DNA of 60,657 nucleotides, taken from positions 1 through 60,657 of the forward strand of contig NZ_BBPP01000021.1 of assembly GCF_000787835.1 (NCBI RefSeq). The letters are read 5' to 3'. A model generated the notes under the pieces. It did no database searches. It was not told the DNA's origin and saw only the letters and a program-made list of their open reading frames with translations. The stretch comes from Streptacidiphilus melanogenes. Its GTDB lineage: Bacteria; Actinomycetota; Actinomycetes; Streptomycetales; Streptomycetaceae. This document shows, piece after piece, positions 48,701 to 56,563 of the stretch (positions are counted from its first letter, which is position 1; every line of letters starts with the position of its first letter). A program made the position numbers and the translations under genes.

Positions 48701-49239
48701 TCGCCGACGCCCTGCCCGGCGCGGTCCTGCTCGCGCACGGCACGGGGGATGACGCCGTGCCGCCTGTGGTCGGAGAGCCGACCAAGGAAGGCGTGCTCAC
48801 CGAGCTCCGGCGCAGCCGGATCGCCCACTTCGCCTGCCACGCCGAGGCAGACCCGGCCGACCCCTCCCGTAGCGGCCTGCTCCTGCTCGACGCACCACTG
48901 ACCGTCTCGGCCCTCGGCGCCCAGGACCTCGACTGTGTCGAGTTCGCCTTCCTGTCCGCCTGCGGCACGGCCCTCAACCGCGTCCGGGACCTGCTGGACG
49001 AGGCCGTCCAGTTGGTCTCGGCGCTCCAGCTCGCGGGCATCCCACAGGTCGTCGGCACCTTCTGGGAGGTCGAGGACTTCCCCTCCCTCGCCGTGGTCCA
49101 GAGCTTCTACACCGAACTGGGAACGGACGTCGACCCCTCCGCCACCGCACTCACACTCCACCGGATCACCCGCCTCGTCCGCGACGAATGGCCGGACGCG
49201 CCTGCGGTCTGGGCCGCCCACATGCACGCCGGATGCTGA
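45709..49239 (+). CDS. TPR-CHAT protease (1,176 aa)
   Basis: The C-terminal 250 residues are a CHAT (caspase HetF-associated with TPRs) domain: HFACHAEAD with catalytic His1044, AFLSACGTAL with Cys1085, then GIPQVVGTFWEVEDFPSLAVVQSFYTEL. The preceding region from about 100 to 780 is a long array of helical TPR-like repeats; a short linker holds LPLEAAAGDRRRAALAFAEVVEQIRALPG. Such proteins are separase-like cysteine proteases switched on by the TPR part and in known systems cut an effector such as a gasdermin. Start GTG 45709 overlaps the preceding stop by 4 nt. It ends the operon; a 149-nt gap follows. Confidence 0.93.
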   Translation: MRGPRTSVTEEGDDEFLARLRRIGEDPLGSGAADPATARRAGAFLRREYRDHGAVRPVVAYPLGLYYLRRSAAPGVWPRLPARNIAVELLTPVFLADTQPIPVDLLPAVLAEARRRAARELRGALETHEADGLGRAAAQWRRVAAATPHGAAEAVEVAEGLGVALVNLFDHTGDRAELDDVVAFCSAVLERLPRGASPGPTRIMLSSAIATRCDRFGSPDLPGDLATAMALMHTELASRDGRDRVPLLALLASMQLTRAEFTEEPAHADEAVASARQAVERAEPRHPLRPTLEMGLVCTLLTRYYLRADPEDLAEALRLGVVADATGAHAPDGGGSVAATAGGRIAAALALAQSALADSASPNLDRAVELLRAATSELPDASPAKPQLLQTLSEVLRHRHLVGGGEADLDAAVDVARLAVTLEDAADPRKRAKALSLLSWLLGARHEETGDPDDADAAVAAGREAVAHVPAEALPAASAFRWALVLTLRYEVRGEAADLEEALGVLRRLATSPGTPPRFRTGALVGLAQTLRRRADRTAADLDEAVDLLRRVLAGPDTDAYNRALAEFKLATALAERFDERGSRQDAAEGLELLARSLHLTPVPPSLRLTAATTAADLEEQVREPGWTARAAGHLATAVELLPQTASRTLHRADRQRLLGESSGLAARAAAFALADERPGEPPEQRAARALGLLEAGRTVLLNQAYDTRGDLDGVRRAAPELARRFLALRAQLDRDPLLDVPAAPSPPAAVATGGVVTAAQVLPLEAAAGDRRRAALAFAEVVEQIRALPGQSDFMRGPDPRELTAQAALGPVVVVNVAELRSDAFLVTPEGIRALRLPALTAAAAADAAEHLHRALETADSDGVFQVLGWLWDAVARPVLDELGLDRAPRPDGPWPRIWWVASGVLANMPLHAAGHYATGPSPRDDSDGQRPPDSVLDRAVSSYAPNVRTLRYLRERSARLATGAGRSHGGLVVAMGSTPGSGLRDLPNAGPEAGFVADALPGAVLLAHGTGDDAVPPVVGEPTKEGVLTELRRSRIAHFACHAEADPADPSRSGLLLLDAPLTVSALGAQDLDCVEFAFLSACGTALNRVRDLLDEAVQLVSALQLAGIPQVVGTFWEVEDFPSLAVVQSFYTELGTDVDPSATALTLHRITRLVRDEWPDAPAVWAAHMHAGC

Positions 49240-49388
49240 AGCGCCTGCTCGTCCTTGGTGGACCGCTCAACTCCGTTGCTGTGTAAGGGTTTCGTCATCA
49301 GCCACCCCCTCCCGGGGCGGTCGTCCGGCGCGCAGCATGGTGATGCGGCCACCAGGGGGGTGCCGCACCAATCCAAACGGGGTGGAAC

Positions 49389-49922
49389 ATGAGCAGGACT
49401 GCACACAACAGAGGTCTGCGCTGCCGGATCGGCGGGGGGCTGGCGGCGACCGCGCTGGCCGCGGGGCTGGCGCTGGGCGCCTCGGGCACGGCCAGCGCGG
49501 ACTCGGGCTTCACGGTCCACCTGTCGCCGAACAACACCCTCGGGCTGCTCCTGGACGTGAACGGGGCCTCGCAGTCGCCGGGCGCCGGCGTGATCGACTG
49601 GTACGCCAACGGCGGCGCGAACCAGCAGTGGCGGTTCGTGCCGTTCGGCAACAACGTCTACGAGCTCGTCAACGTCAACAGCGGCATGTGCCTGACCACC
49701 GACGGCGTCGCGGGCGACGGGGTCTACCAGCTCCAGTGCGCGGGCGGCGCCCAGCAGCTGTGGTCGACCGGGATCACGCCGTCCGCGGTCGGGGCCTACC
49801 CCATCCGCAGCACCTACAGCGGCCTCTACCTGGACGTCTCGGGCAACACCGCGTGGCCCGGCGCGACCATCGACACCTGGTACTGGAACGGGCAGGGCAA
49901 CCAGTACTTCGAGGCGCTGTGA
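49389..49922 (+). CDS. Secreted ricin-B lectin domain protein (177 aa)
   Basis: A long signal peptide (MSRTAHNRGLRCRIGGGLAATALAAGLALGASGTASA) precedes one beta-trefoil with the QxW repeats: GANQQWRFVPFGNNVYELVN, GAQQLWSTGITPSAVGAYPIRS, GNQYFEAL, each with a turn such as GLLLDVNGASQSPGAGV and GLYLDVSGNTAWPGATI. It should bind a sugar outside the cell; there is no catalytic domain. GGGGTGG is upstream of ATG 49389. It follows the CHAT gene but has its own promoter space and terminator, so a role in that system is not indicated. Confidence 0.92.
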   Translation: MSRTAHNRGLRCRIGGGLAATALAAGLALGASGTASADSGFTVHLSPNNTLGLLLDVNGASQSPGAGVIDWYANGGANQQWRFVPFGNNVYELVNVNSGMCLTTDGVAGDGVYQLQCAGGAQQLWSTGITPSAVGAYPIRSTYSGLYLDVSGNTAWPGATIDTWYWNGQGNQYFEAL

Positions 49923-49975
49923 CCGGCGGGCGCCACGACTGAAGGCCACCGGCGGAGCAGTAGCGCCGGCTGAGT

Positions 49976-50013
49976 GAGGTAGGCGTCCCCGCCGCACCGG
50001 GGGCGCCTACCTC
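49976..50013 (+). terminator. 16-bp terminator hairpin
   Basis: Arms 49976-49991 and 49998-50013 (GAGGTAGGCGTCCCCG and its complement) pair with a single G-U, loop of 6 nt, 53 nt after the lectin stop codon. Confidence 0.8.
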
Positions 50014-50075
50014 CGTGAGGAGCGCCCGGCGCTCCGAAGCGGCGGTACGCCGACTCCGCGTGGGATCATGCCGAC

Positions 50076-50372
50076 ATGAGCAGCGACGTTGCCATCGACG
50101 TGAACGCCTTGGCCATCAACGTCTCGGTCCCGGACGCCCTCCAGTGGACGGACACCCGGCGGGGTGAGGAGTTCACTCTCACCACGATCACCGTCCGACT
50201 CCTCAAGGACGGGCACCTCGCGGCGAAGGCCTACGGCCGACCGACCGCCGGCGGTCGCGGCGCGTACGTCTCGTTCCCGGTCCCCGACAGGCCCGAGCTG
50301 GCCGCCCTCGTGGCCGAAGCCGCCGACCGGGCCGCGTCACTGTGGGGCGCCCACCTCGGCCTCGGCCGGTAG
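50076..50372 (+). CDS. Small hypothetical protein (98 aa)
   Basis: ATG 50076 (MSSDVAIDVNALAINVSVPDALQWTDTRRGEEFTLTTITVRLLKDGHLAAKAYGRP). Alternating strands in the first 70 residues, then a helix (DRPELAALVAEAADRAASLWGAHLG). No signal peptide. Only a weak GGGA ribosome site at about 10 nt. I do not recognise the family; the composition and codon positions support a gene. It lies 62 nt after the lectin terminator and 148 nt before the small membrane protein gene. Confidence 0.65.
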   Translation: MSSDVAIDVNALAINVSVPDALQWTDTRRGEEFTLTTITVRLLKDGHLAAKAYGRPTAGGRGAYVSFPVPDRPELAALVAEAADRAASLWGAHLGLGR

Positions 50373-50520
50373 CCACCCGACGGCGGCCGGAAATCGCTGC
50401 GCCGGCAACGGAGTTCACGGCCGAAACGCGCATGGGCGGCGGCCGCGCGGGGCAGGCGACCGGAGGACCGGCTCGGCCCGCGTCGTCGCCGAGGCCGGCG
50501 CCCGATGGGAGGGAACACCC

Positions 50521-50757
50521 GTGAACACTCACCACCGCACCGCCCCAGCGGCACTCCGCCGCGCCGCCTGGGACCTCGTCGCCGTCGTCGCCGGCGTGAC
50601 GGCGGTGCTCAGCTTCCTGGCGCTGGTGCTCAAGTTCAACAGCCTGACCGACTCCTCGCGCATCGTCGTCGCCTGCGTCGGCCTCGTCGCGGTCGGGGTC
50701 TTCGTCGCCAAGCGCACAACCGAACGCCACAAGTCCGACCGGCCCCAGGACCGGTGA
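50521..50757 (+). CDS. Small membrane protein (78 aa)
   Basis: GTG 50521 follows GGGAGGGAAC by about 5-6 nt. Two hydrophobic helices (AAWDLVAVVAGVTAVLSFLALVLKF and SSRIVVACVGLVAVGVFVA) with a polar loop (NSLTD) and a basic/charged tail (KRTTERHKSDRPQDR). No recognised family. The SD and the helical hairpin give moderate support. Confidence 0.65.
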   Translation: MNTHHRTAPAALRRAAWDLVAVVAGVTAVLSFLALVLKFNSLTDSSRIVVACVGLVAVGVFVAKRTTERHKSDRPQDR

Positions 50758-51047
50758 GGCCCGGGCCCTTGGCTGCGAGCACGGGAACCCCGAACGTCGC
50801 CAGGACAGGTCACTGAGGAGCAAGGTCCTCGAGGCTTTCGACCAGATCCGGATGGGTGTGCAGCCCGCACCCCTCGTAGGCGTAGGCACCGCGGCCAACT
50901 GCGGAACCCCTTGCTGCCGCAGCAGGTCGGGCAGCGCCCTGTTCGGAGGCACTTCCGGCAGCGTCATGCCCTGACACGCCACGCGCCATTCAGTGCTGAG
51001 ACGCCGGCGTCACGGTCGTTCGTGCTTTCCCTCCGTCAACTGGGCTG

Positions 51048-51449
51048 TCACTCGTCGCTGGGACAAGCGGCGTGGCTGCGCCACCATGAGCCGTCTCTCG
51101 CGAGTTGGTCGAGCGCTTGGAGTCTGCGCACGATGTGGTCCAGGAACGCGGAGGGGAGTCTGACCGCGTGGTCCAGGACGTAGTGAGGGAGTCCTTCCGG
51201 CCACAGGAAGGAGCCGTCCGTCAGATCGCGAGAACCGTTCACGCGCAGGCACAGCCTGCACCTTGCCACGCCCATCCACGAGGCGGCGACCTGCCCGTGG
51301 GCGAGGTAGTCCGCGACCCACTGCCGCTCGGACACGTCCCACCCCGGATCGACCAGATCAGCGGGGTTCGGCAAGGTCCCGTCCTCGGGTGTCGCCCAGA
51401 AACCGATCAGTCTGACAGGACCTTTGGGATGTTCTCGCTGTTCGGGCAC
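51048..51449 (-). CDS. Conserved hypothetical protein (133 aa)
   Basis: Reads MPEQREHPKGPVRLIGFWATPEDGTLPNPADLVDPGWDVSERQWVADYLAHGQ, then CRLCLRVNG (a CxxC that could bind metal) and FLWPEGLPHYVLDHAVRLPSAFLDHI, typical of a small soluble family I have seen often in actinomycetes but whose role is unknown. Trp-rich. The start is ATG 51449. It is divergent from the MoxR-associated cluster, with a 167-nt gap that holds the promoters of both. Confidence 0.75.
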   Translation of the reverse strand: MPEQREHPKGPVRLIGFWATPEDGTLPNPADLVDPGWDVSERQWVADYLAHGQVAASWMGVARCRLCLRVNGSRDLTDGSFLWPEGLPHYVLDHAVRLPSAFLDHIVRRLQALDQLARDGSWWRSHAACPSDE

Positions 51450-51616
51450 ATCGCCAGGCTTTCATGCGAACGGCGCCGGATCGAGCCCCGGTGTGCCCTG
51501 GCCGGCCATTCGGAGAAAACCGGTGGAAGGGCCGACGCTGCGGAGCTAACCTGCACCGCGATGAAGACTACTTCCCACCACAGAATGGGGGTCCCGTCCG
51601 CGCAAGGTGAGTGCTG

Positions 51617-52975
51617 ATGGGCACTCGACCCGCGAACGGGGACTTCCGGACTCCCTCCTGGCGACTGCACCTGTGGCGGCGGGTGCGCGAGTTCGCCGTG
51701 CCGGAGGGCATGATCGAGACGGCGGCCGCACGGCGGGCCGTCGGTGACTGGGCGGGCGCGTGTGCGGCTGCTCGGGTGTACGTGGAGCTGGATCTGCGGA
51801 TCGTCGCCTCGCGGCACGGCCGCGAGCTCGCCGGACGGGTGCGCGCGGACCTGCGGGGGCTCGCTCCGGACCTGCTGCGGTGGCACCTGCCGCGGACCGC
51901 GCCCGACGGGCTGCTGCGTCCCGGACTGACCGTCACCCTCGCCCGTTACGAGCGGCCGGACGCGGCCGGGCGGCGAGGGCGAGCGCTGCATCTCGTGGCC
52001 CGGACCCCACCGGGGTGGGCCGACGCCGGGCAGCGGTTCAGCCTCGCGCTGTGGGACCCCGCCCACCCGCACGACGACGCGGACCTGCACCCGCACCCGA
52101 GGCCGAGCCGGCGGTTCCGGATGGACCTGCACCGGCACCTCTGGGACGCCCGCGTGAGCGACGAGCTGCGGCACCGCTCCGGGTTCGACCGGCTGGACGA
52201 GTCCGTCGCCGAACGGTGGGCCGCCGAGGCGGAGCTGCTGCTCGGAGCCGAGGGGCGCCGAACCGGGCGCGTCGGGGTGCGGATCGGGTCGCGCCGGCTG
52301 CTCGTCCTCGGGAGGACCGATGCCGGAGCGCCCGTGATCACGGCCGCCACGGACGGGGGCGACGGCGCGCTGCCCCTGCTCCCCGACGCGGCGACCTGGG
52401 TGCCGCCGGACGCCGAGCTGCTCCGGGCCGGACTGATCGGAGCCGACGCGCTGCACCCGCTGGTGGCTTCGGCGTTGGCTCCCGAGCATCGTGCCGCTGC
52501 GGCTCCCGTGCACGAGAGTCCCAAGGAGCGCGTGCAGTTCGTCGAGTGCCGGGGCGCACGGCACCGGATCGCCGTGGTCGACGGCGTGTTGGCGCCGCTC
52601 GACCACGAGCCCGACGAGCTCCACCGGGAGGAGTTGCTGGCCGCCCTGGCCGGAACGCCCCTTCCCTGTCTGCGGGCTGTCGACCGGGCGCATCGCAACC
52701 CGGCCTCCCTGGACGACGTCCGCGGTCGGCTCGACCACGGCGACGTCGAGGGTGCGGTCGCGGTCGTCACGTCGCTGCTCGGTCCCGATGCCGTGCTGCG
52801 GGACGGCGCGCTCAGGGACGAGCTGGACGCGGCGGCGCTGCGGCGGATCGACCACGGCCTCTACCGGGCGGGCCTGGCGCCCTCCCTGGCCAAGGCGCTG
52901 CCCCGACCGCCCAGGCGGGACGACCCGGCGCGCCGCGCGCTGCGCACCCGCCCGCGCGACGGCGTCCGTCGCTGA
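51617..52975 (+). CDS. MoxR-associated conserved protein (452 aa)
   Basis: First of three genes that also encode a MoxR ATPase and an HExxH-vWA protein. ATG 51617 has AAGGTGA 6-7 nt before it. The middle and C-terminal parts have protein-like motifs (DLHRHLWDARVSDELRHRSGFDRLDES, RRLLVLGRTDAGAPVITAATDG, ERVQFVECRGARHRIAVVDGVLAPLDHEPDELHREELLAAL) and are Arg-rich. No transmembrane segment or catalytic motif that I know. In actinomycetes MoxR, metallopeptidase/vWA and a protein of this size often occur together, so it is probably the substrate-recognition or adaptor part. 64 nt to the ATPase gene. Confidence 0.85.
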   Translation: MGTRPANGDFRTPSWRLHLWRRVREFAVPEGMIETAAARRAVGDWAGACAAARVYVELDLRIVASRHGRELAGRVRADLRGLAPDLLRWHLPRTAPDGLLRPGLTVTLARYERPDAAGRRGRALHLVARTPPGWADAGQRFSLALWDPAHPHDDADLHPHPRPSRRFRMDLHRHLWDARVSDELRHRSGFDRLDESVAERWAAEAELLLGAEGRRTGRVGVRIGSRRLLVLGRTDAGAPVITAATDGGDGALPLLPDAATWVPPDAELLRAGLIGADALHPLVASALAPEHRAAAAPVHESPKERVQFVECRGARHRIAVVDGVLAPLDHEPDELHREELLAALAGTPLPCLRAVDRAHRNPASLDDVRGRLDHGDVEGAVAVVTSLLGPDAVLRDGALRDELDAAALRRIDHGLYRAGLAPSLAKALPRPPRRDDPARRALRTRPRDGVRR

Positions 52976-53039
52976 CTGACCAGAACCTTCCGCGCCGACC
53001 GGCGCCGCCACCGCTTCGACCGACCAAAGGTGATCACTC

Positions 53040-54392
53040 ATGTCTTCCACCGCTGTCGCCGGACTCACCCAACTCGACGTCGCCGACGAACTGCTGGCCC
53101 TGCTGACCGACACCACCACGGAGCCGCGGGACGACCAGCAGCTCGAAGCACTGACCCTGGCCGTCGCGGCGGACCTGCCCGTGCTGCTCTGGGGCGAGCC
53201 CGGTATCGGCAAGACCGCCGCCCTCACCCAGCTCGCCGAGGCGCTCGACCTGCCGCTGACCACGGTCATCGCCAGCGTCCACGAGCCCTCCGACTTCTCC
53301 GGTCTGCCGGTCGTCGGGGACGATCCGTCGCGGCAGGGCGTGCCGCTGGCCCCGCCCGACTGGGCGGTCCGGCTGGTGCAGGCGGGGAAGGGCCTGCTGT
53401 TCCTGGACGAGCTGTCCACCGCGCCGCCCGCGGTCCAGGCCGCGCTGCTCCGCCTGGTGCTGGAGCGGCGCATCGGCTCCCTGCAACTGCCCTCGGGCGT
53501 CCGGATCGTGGCGGCCGCGAACCCGCGCGCGTCGGCCGCCGACGGCTGGGAGCTCAGTCCGCCGCTGGCCAACCGCTTCGTCCACCTCCAGTGGATGCAC
53601 GACCATCAGGTCGTGGTCCGTGGCCTGGGCGGCACCTGGCCACGGGCAGGGCTCCCGCGGCTCGATCCGGAGCGGCTGCCCGAGGCGGTGGCCTTCGCGC
53701 GACGCGCGGTCTGCGGGCTGCTCGCCGTCCGCCCCCCACTGGTGCACCGCCTTCCGGAGAACGAGACCCGCCGGGGCGGGGCGTGGCCCTCACCGCGCAG
53801 CTGGGAGATGACGCTGCGTCTGATCGCCTTCGCGACCGCGGCCGGCTCGTCCAGGGACGTGCTCGGCCTCCTGGTCCGCGGGACCGTCGGCGACGGCCCA
53901 GGGCTGGAACTGCTCGCGAGCATGGACCGGATGGATCTCCCGGACCCCGAGACCCTGCTCGCCGACCCGGAGGCGGCCGTGCTGCCGGAGCGCGGCGATC
54001 TGCGACAGGCCGTGCTGGACGCGGTCGTCGCGGCGGTCCGCAGCCGCCCAGAGCCGGCCCGCTGGGACGCGGCCTGGAGGCTGCTGGTCCGGGCCGTGGA
54101 GACGGGCGCGCCGGACCTGGCCGTGGTCCCCGCGAGGACGCTCGCCTCGCTGCGGCAGGAGGGGTGGAGCGTGCCGCCGTCCATCGAGGCGCTGGCGGGG
54201 GCGGTCTCGCTCTCCCGACGCGCCGACCGGGCGGCGGAAGCGGCCGCGGCGGCGCTGTCGAAGGCGGGACCGAAGGGACCGAAGGCCGGACCGGCGGGCG
54301 GGCGAACGGCCGCACCGAGGCCCGGTCCGAGGCCAGGTCTCGCGGCGGGCGCGGGAACGGGCGCGGGGACGGGCGCGGGGACGGGCCGATGA
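53040..54392 (+). CDS. MoxR-family AAA+ ATPase (450 aa)
   Basis: Walker A GEPGIGKT (52-59), Walker B GLLFLDELS (118-126), sensor 1 AAANPRAS and the MoxR-type HEPSDFSGLP loop (81-90) that places the pre-sensor insertion. The C-terminal 60 residues are low-complexity Ala/Gly/Pro (GAGTGAGTGAGTGR) made by 12-nt repeats. MoxR ATPases act as chaperones that load or remodel vWA partners; the partner is encoded next door with a 4-nt overlap. ATG 53040 has AAAGGTGA 6 nt upstream. Confidence 0.93.
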   Translation: MSSTAVAGLTQLDVADELLALLTDTTTEPRDDQQLEALTLAVAADLPVLLWGEPGIGKTAALTQLAEALDLPLTTVIASVHEPSDFSGLPVVGDDPSRQGVPLAPPDWAVRLVQAGKGLLFLDELSTAPPAVQAALLRLVLERRIGSLQLPSGVRIVAAANPRASAADGWELSPPLANRFVHLQWMHDHQVVVRGLGGTWPRAGLPRLDPERLPEAVAFARRAVCGLLAVRPPLVHRLPENETRRGGAWPSPRSWEMTLRLIAFATAAGSSRDVLGLLVRGTVGDGPGLELLASMDRMDLPDPETLLADPEAAVLPERGDLRQAVLDAVVAAVRSRPEPARWDAAWRLLVRAVETGAPDLAVVPARTLASLRQEGWSVPPSIEALAGAVSLSRRADRAAEAAAAALSKAGPKGPKAGPAGGRTAAPRPGPRPGLAAGAGTGAGTGAGTGR

Positions 54393-55624
54393 GCGCGATG
54401 ACCCCGGCCGCGCCGGCGCTCGACCTCGACAAGCTGTACGCCGCCCGCCTGCACGCCGCACGGGCCCGGCCCTACCTGGCGACGGCGCTGTTCGCCCTGC
54501 ACCTGGTGGAGTCGCGCGGCACGCCCACCATGGCGGTCGACCGGCACTGGCGCTGTTACGCCTCCCCGGCCTTCGTGGACCGGACCCCCGAGGCGGAACT
54601 CGCGGCCGTCTGGGTGCACGAGGTGTCGCACCTGCTGCGCGATCACCACGGCCGCAGCGACCGCTACGCCCGCACCCACGGACTGACCAGCCCGGCCGAA
54701 CGGCTGCGGATGAACATCGCGGCGGACTTCGAGATCAACGACGACGCCTTCGGGGACGGCCTGGTCCCTCCGGAGGGCGTCGTCATGCCGGGCATGGCCC
54801 AGCTCCCCGAGGGCCGGCTCATGGAGTCGTACCTGTCCCACCTGCGGCTCGGCGACTTCCCGCGCGACCTCGCGTGGCTGGACTGCGGCAGCGGCGCCGA
54901 CGGACTCGACCGTCCCTGGGACCTGGGCCCGGACGGCGCCCACGGCCTGAGCGAGCAGGAGCGGGACGCGGTGCGCTTCCGGGTCGCCCAGGGGATCGCG
55001 GGCCGCCCCGGCCGGGCCTCGCCCGGGTGGCGGCGGTGGGCCGAGGAGGCGTTCCAACCGCCGCAGCCCTGGCACGAGTTGCTGGGCGCGGCGCTGCGGG
55101 CCGCGGTCGCCGGCGGGGGACCGGGCGGCGACTACACCCACGCCCGACCTGCCCGGCGCGCCGCGAGCCTGCCCGGGATCGTCCTGCCGGGCCTGCGCCG
55201 GATGCCGCCGCGCGTGTCCGTCGTCATCGACACCTCGGGCTCGGTCAGCGACGTCGAGCTCGGCGCGGCGCTGCGCGAGGTCGCCGCGATCTGCCGGGCG
55301 GTGGGATGCCGCCGCGACCTGGTCACCGTCATCCCCTGCGACGCCGCGGCCCACCGGGTGCAGCCGGTCTGCCGTGCCGAGGGAATCCCTCTCGTCGGCG
55401 GCGGCGGCACCGACCTGCGGGAAGGCTTCGCCCGCGCCCTGCGCGCCCAACCCCGCCCGGACGTCGTCGTCGCCCTCACCGACGGCCAGACGCCGTGGCC
55501 GGGCCACCGACCGCCGTGTCGCACGGTGATCGGCCTCTTCCCACGTCCCCACGACGACGAGGACTCCGACTACCGGCCTGATCCGCCGCCCTCCTGGGCC
55601 CGCGTCGTGGAGATCCGCAGCTGA
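54389..55624 (+). CDS. HExxH metallopeptidase-like plus vWA protein, MoxR partner (411 aa)
   Basis: ATG 54389 overlaps the MoxR stop by 4 nt. The N-terminal domain has H77EVSH81, the zinc-binding HExxH, with downstream NIAADFEINDD that may give the third ligand; the C-terminal vWA-like domain has the MIDAS D281TSGS285 and GGGTDLREGF plus ALTDGQTPW. This combination is DUF2201, a putative metallopeptidase with a vWA tail, normally paired with MoxR. It may cut or clamp a target when MoxR is active. The end is Asp/Pro-rich. Confidence 0.9.
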   Translation: MSAMTPAAPALDLDKLYAARLHAARARPYLATALFALHLVESRGTPTMAVDRHWRCYASPAFVDRTPEAELAAVWVHEVSHLLRDHHGRSDRYARTHGLTSPAERLRMNIAADFEINDDAFGDGLVPPEGVVMPGMAQLPEGRLMESYLSHLRLGDFPRDLAWLDCGSGADGLDRPWDLGPDGAHGLSEQERDAVRFRVAQGIAGRPGRASPGWRRWAEEAFQPPQPWHELLGAALRAAVAGGGPGGDYTHARPARRAASLPGIVLPGLRRMPPRVSVVIDTSGSVSDVELGAALREVAAICRAVGCRRDLVTVIPCDAAAHRVQPVCRAEGIPLVGGGGTDLREGFARALRAQPRPDVVVALTDGQTPWPGHRPPCRTVIGLFPRPHDDEDSDYRPDPPPSWARVVEIRS

Positions 55625-55782
55625 GCGGCCCCGCACCGGAGGCGGCGCAGCCCCGGGCCGGGGCCATGGGGTGCGGGTGGGCCAGGAAAGGCGGACGCTG
55701 GTAGGGCAGACGCGCGCCGGGAGACCGTCGTGGCGGGGGTGCCGCGCGGCGGCCTCGGGGCCGAGGAACGAGGGCGGAACCG

Positions 55783-56421
55783 ATGACTGACACGCATTAC
55801 CGATTGGACTGGTCCGGCTCGATCGGCTGGCGGGGTGGCCACGTCGACAGCGGCGACCTGCTCGACCAGCTCGAGGCCGAGCACGAGAAGATCCGGCTGG
55901 GTTTCGGTGCCGTGCTCGGGACCCCCATCGGGGACCCGGACCGTAAGACGCAGATGGACAGGCTCACGCCCGTGATCGTGCGCCACGGCGTGATCGAGGA
56001 CGAGCTCCTCTACCCGCTGATGGCGCGTCTTCCGGAGGGCGCGGACGGGGCGATGTCCCGGGTGGCCCACGACGACCACGCGCGGGCCGAGGCGGCCCTG
56101 CACGTGCTCGGGCTGGTCAAGGCGAACGACCCGACCTTCACCCGCGAGTTCGCCGTGCTGAACGAGCACGTGACCGGCCACATGTCGTGGGAGGAGGCAC
56201 GGGTCTTCCCGGCCCTCCGGGCCGCGGTCGCCCAGGCGGAACTCGACGAGCTCGGGGCACGGGCCCGGGAGCTCCGGCAGCGTGGGCGTACCACCCCCCA
56301 GGCGCCGCCCGGCGTCCGTCCCCCGGAGGACCACTTCGCGCCGGGCGAGAAGAGCTTCCGCGAGCGCCTCCACGACCGGTTCACCCCGGCCGGCGGCTGG
56401 GGAGCCCTGCGCCCGCACTGA
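55783..56421 (+). CDS. Hemerythrin-like HHE domain protein (212 aa)
   Basis: HHE cation-binding helices: LLDQLEAEHEKIRLGFG (His34), PVIVRHGVIEDELLYPLM (His68, Glu72), VAHDDHARAEAALHVLGL (His96, His99) and LNEHVTGHMSWEEARVFPALRAAV. These residues would hold a di-iron site, binding O2 or NO or sensing iron. The last 60 residues are Pro/Arg-rich. The gene has its own promoter space (158 nt) and is not obviously linked to the MoxR cluster. Confidence 0.92.
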   Translation: MTDTHYRLDWSGSIGWRGGHVDSGDLLDQLEAEHEKIRLGFGAVLGTPIGDPDRKTQMDRLTPVIVRHGVIEDELLYPLMARLPEGADGAMSRVAHDDHARAEAALHVLGLVKANDPTFTREFAVLNEHVTGHMSWEEARVFPALRAAVAQAELDELGARARELRQRGRTTPQAPPGVRPPEDHFAPGEKSFRERLHDRFTPAGGWGALRPH

Positions 56422-56563
56422 CGGACGACCGAACCCGAACACCCGCACGCGATGGCTTGCCTCCTCGTCCCACTCCCTCGCCTCCGGCCCGACGTTTGCG
56501 CCGGGCCGGACGGGTCAGACGCCTCAGGACCCACGCGGAGGAAGACGAGGAAGGAGCCCTCGC

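Noticed and set aside
49389-49922. Ricin-B lectin as the effector of the CHAT system
   Set aside because: Signal peptide, separate promoter space and terminator make it a stand-alone exported protein.
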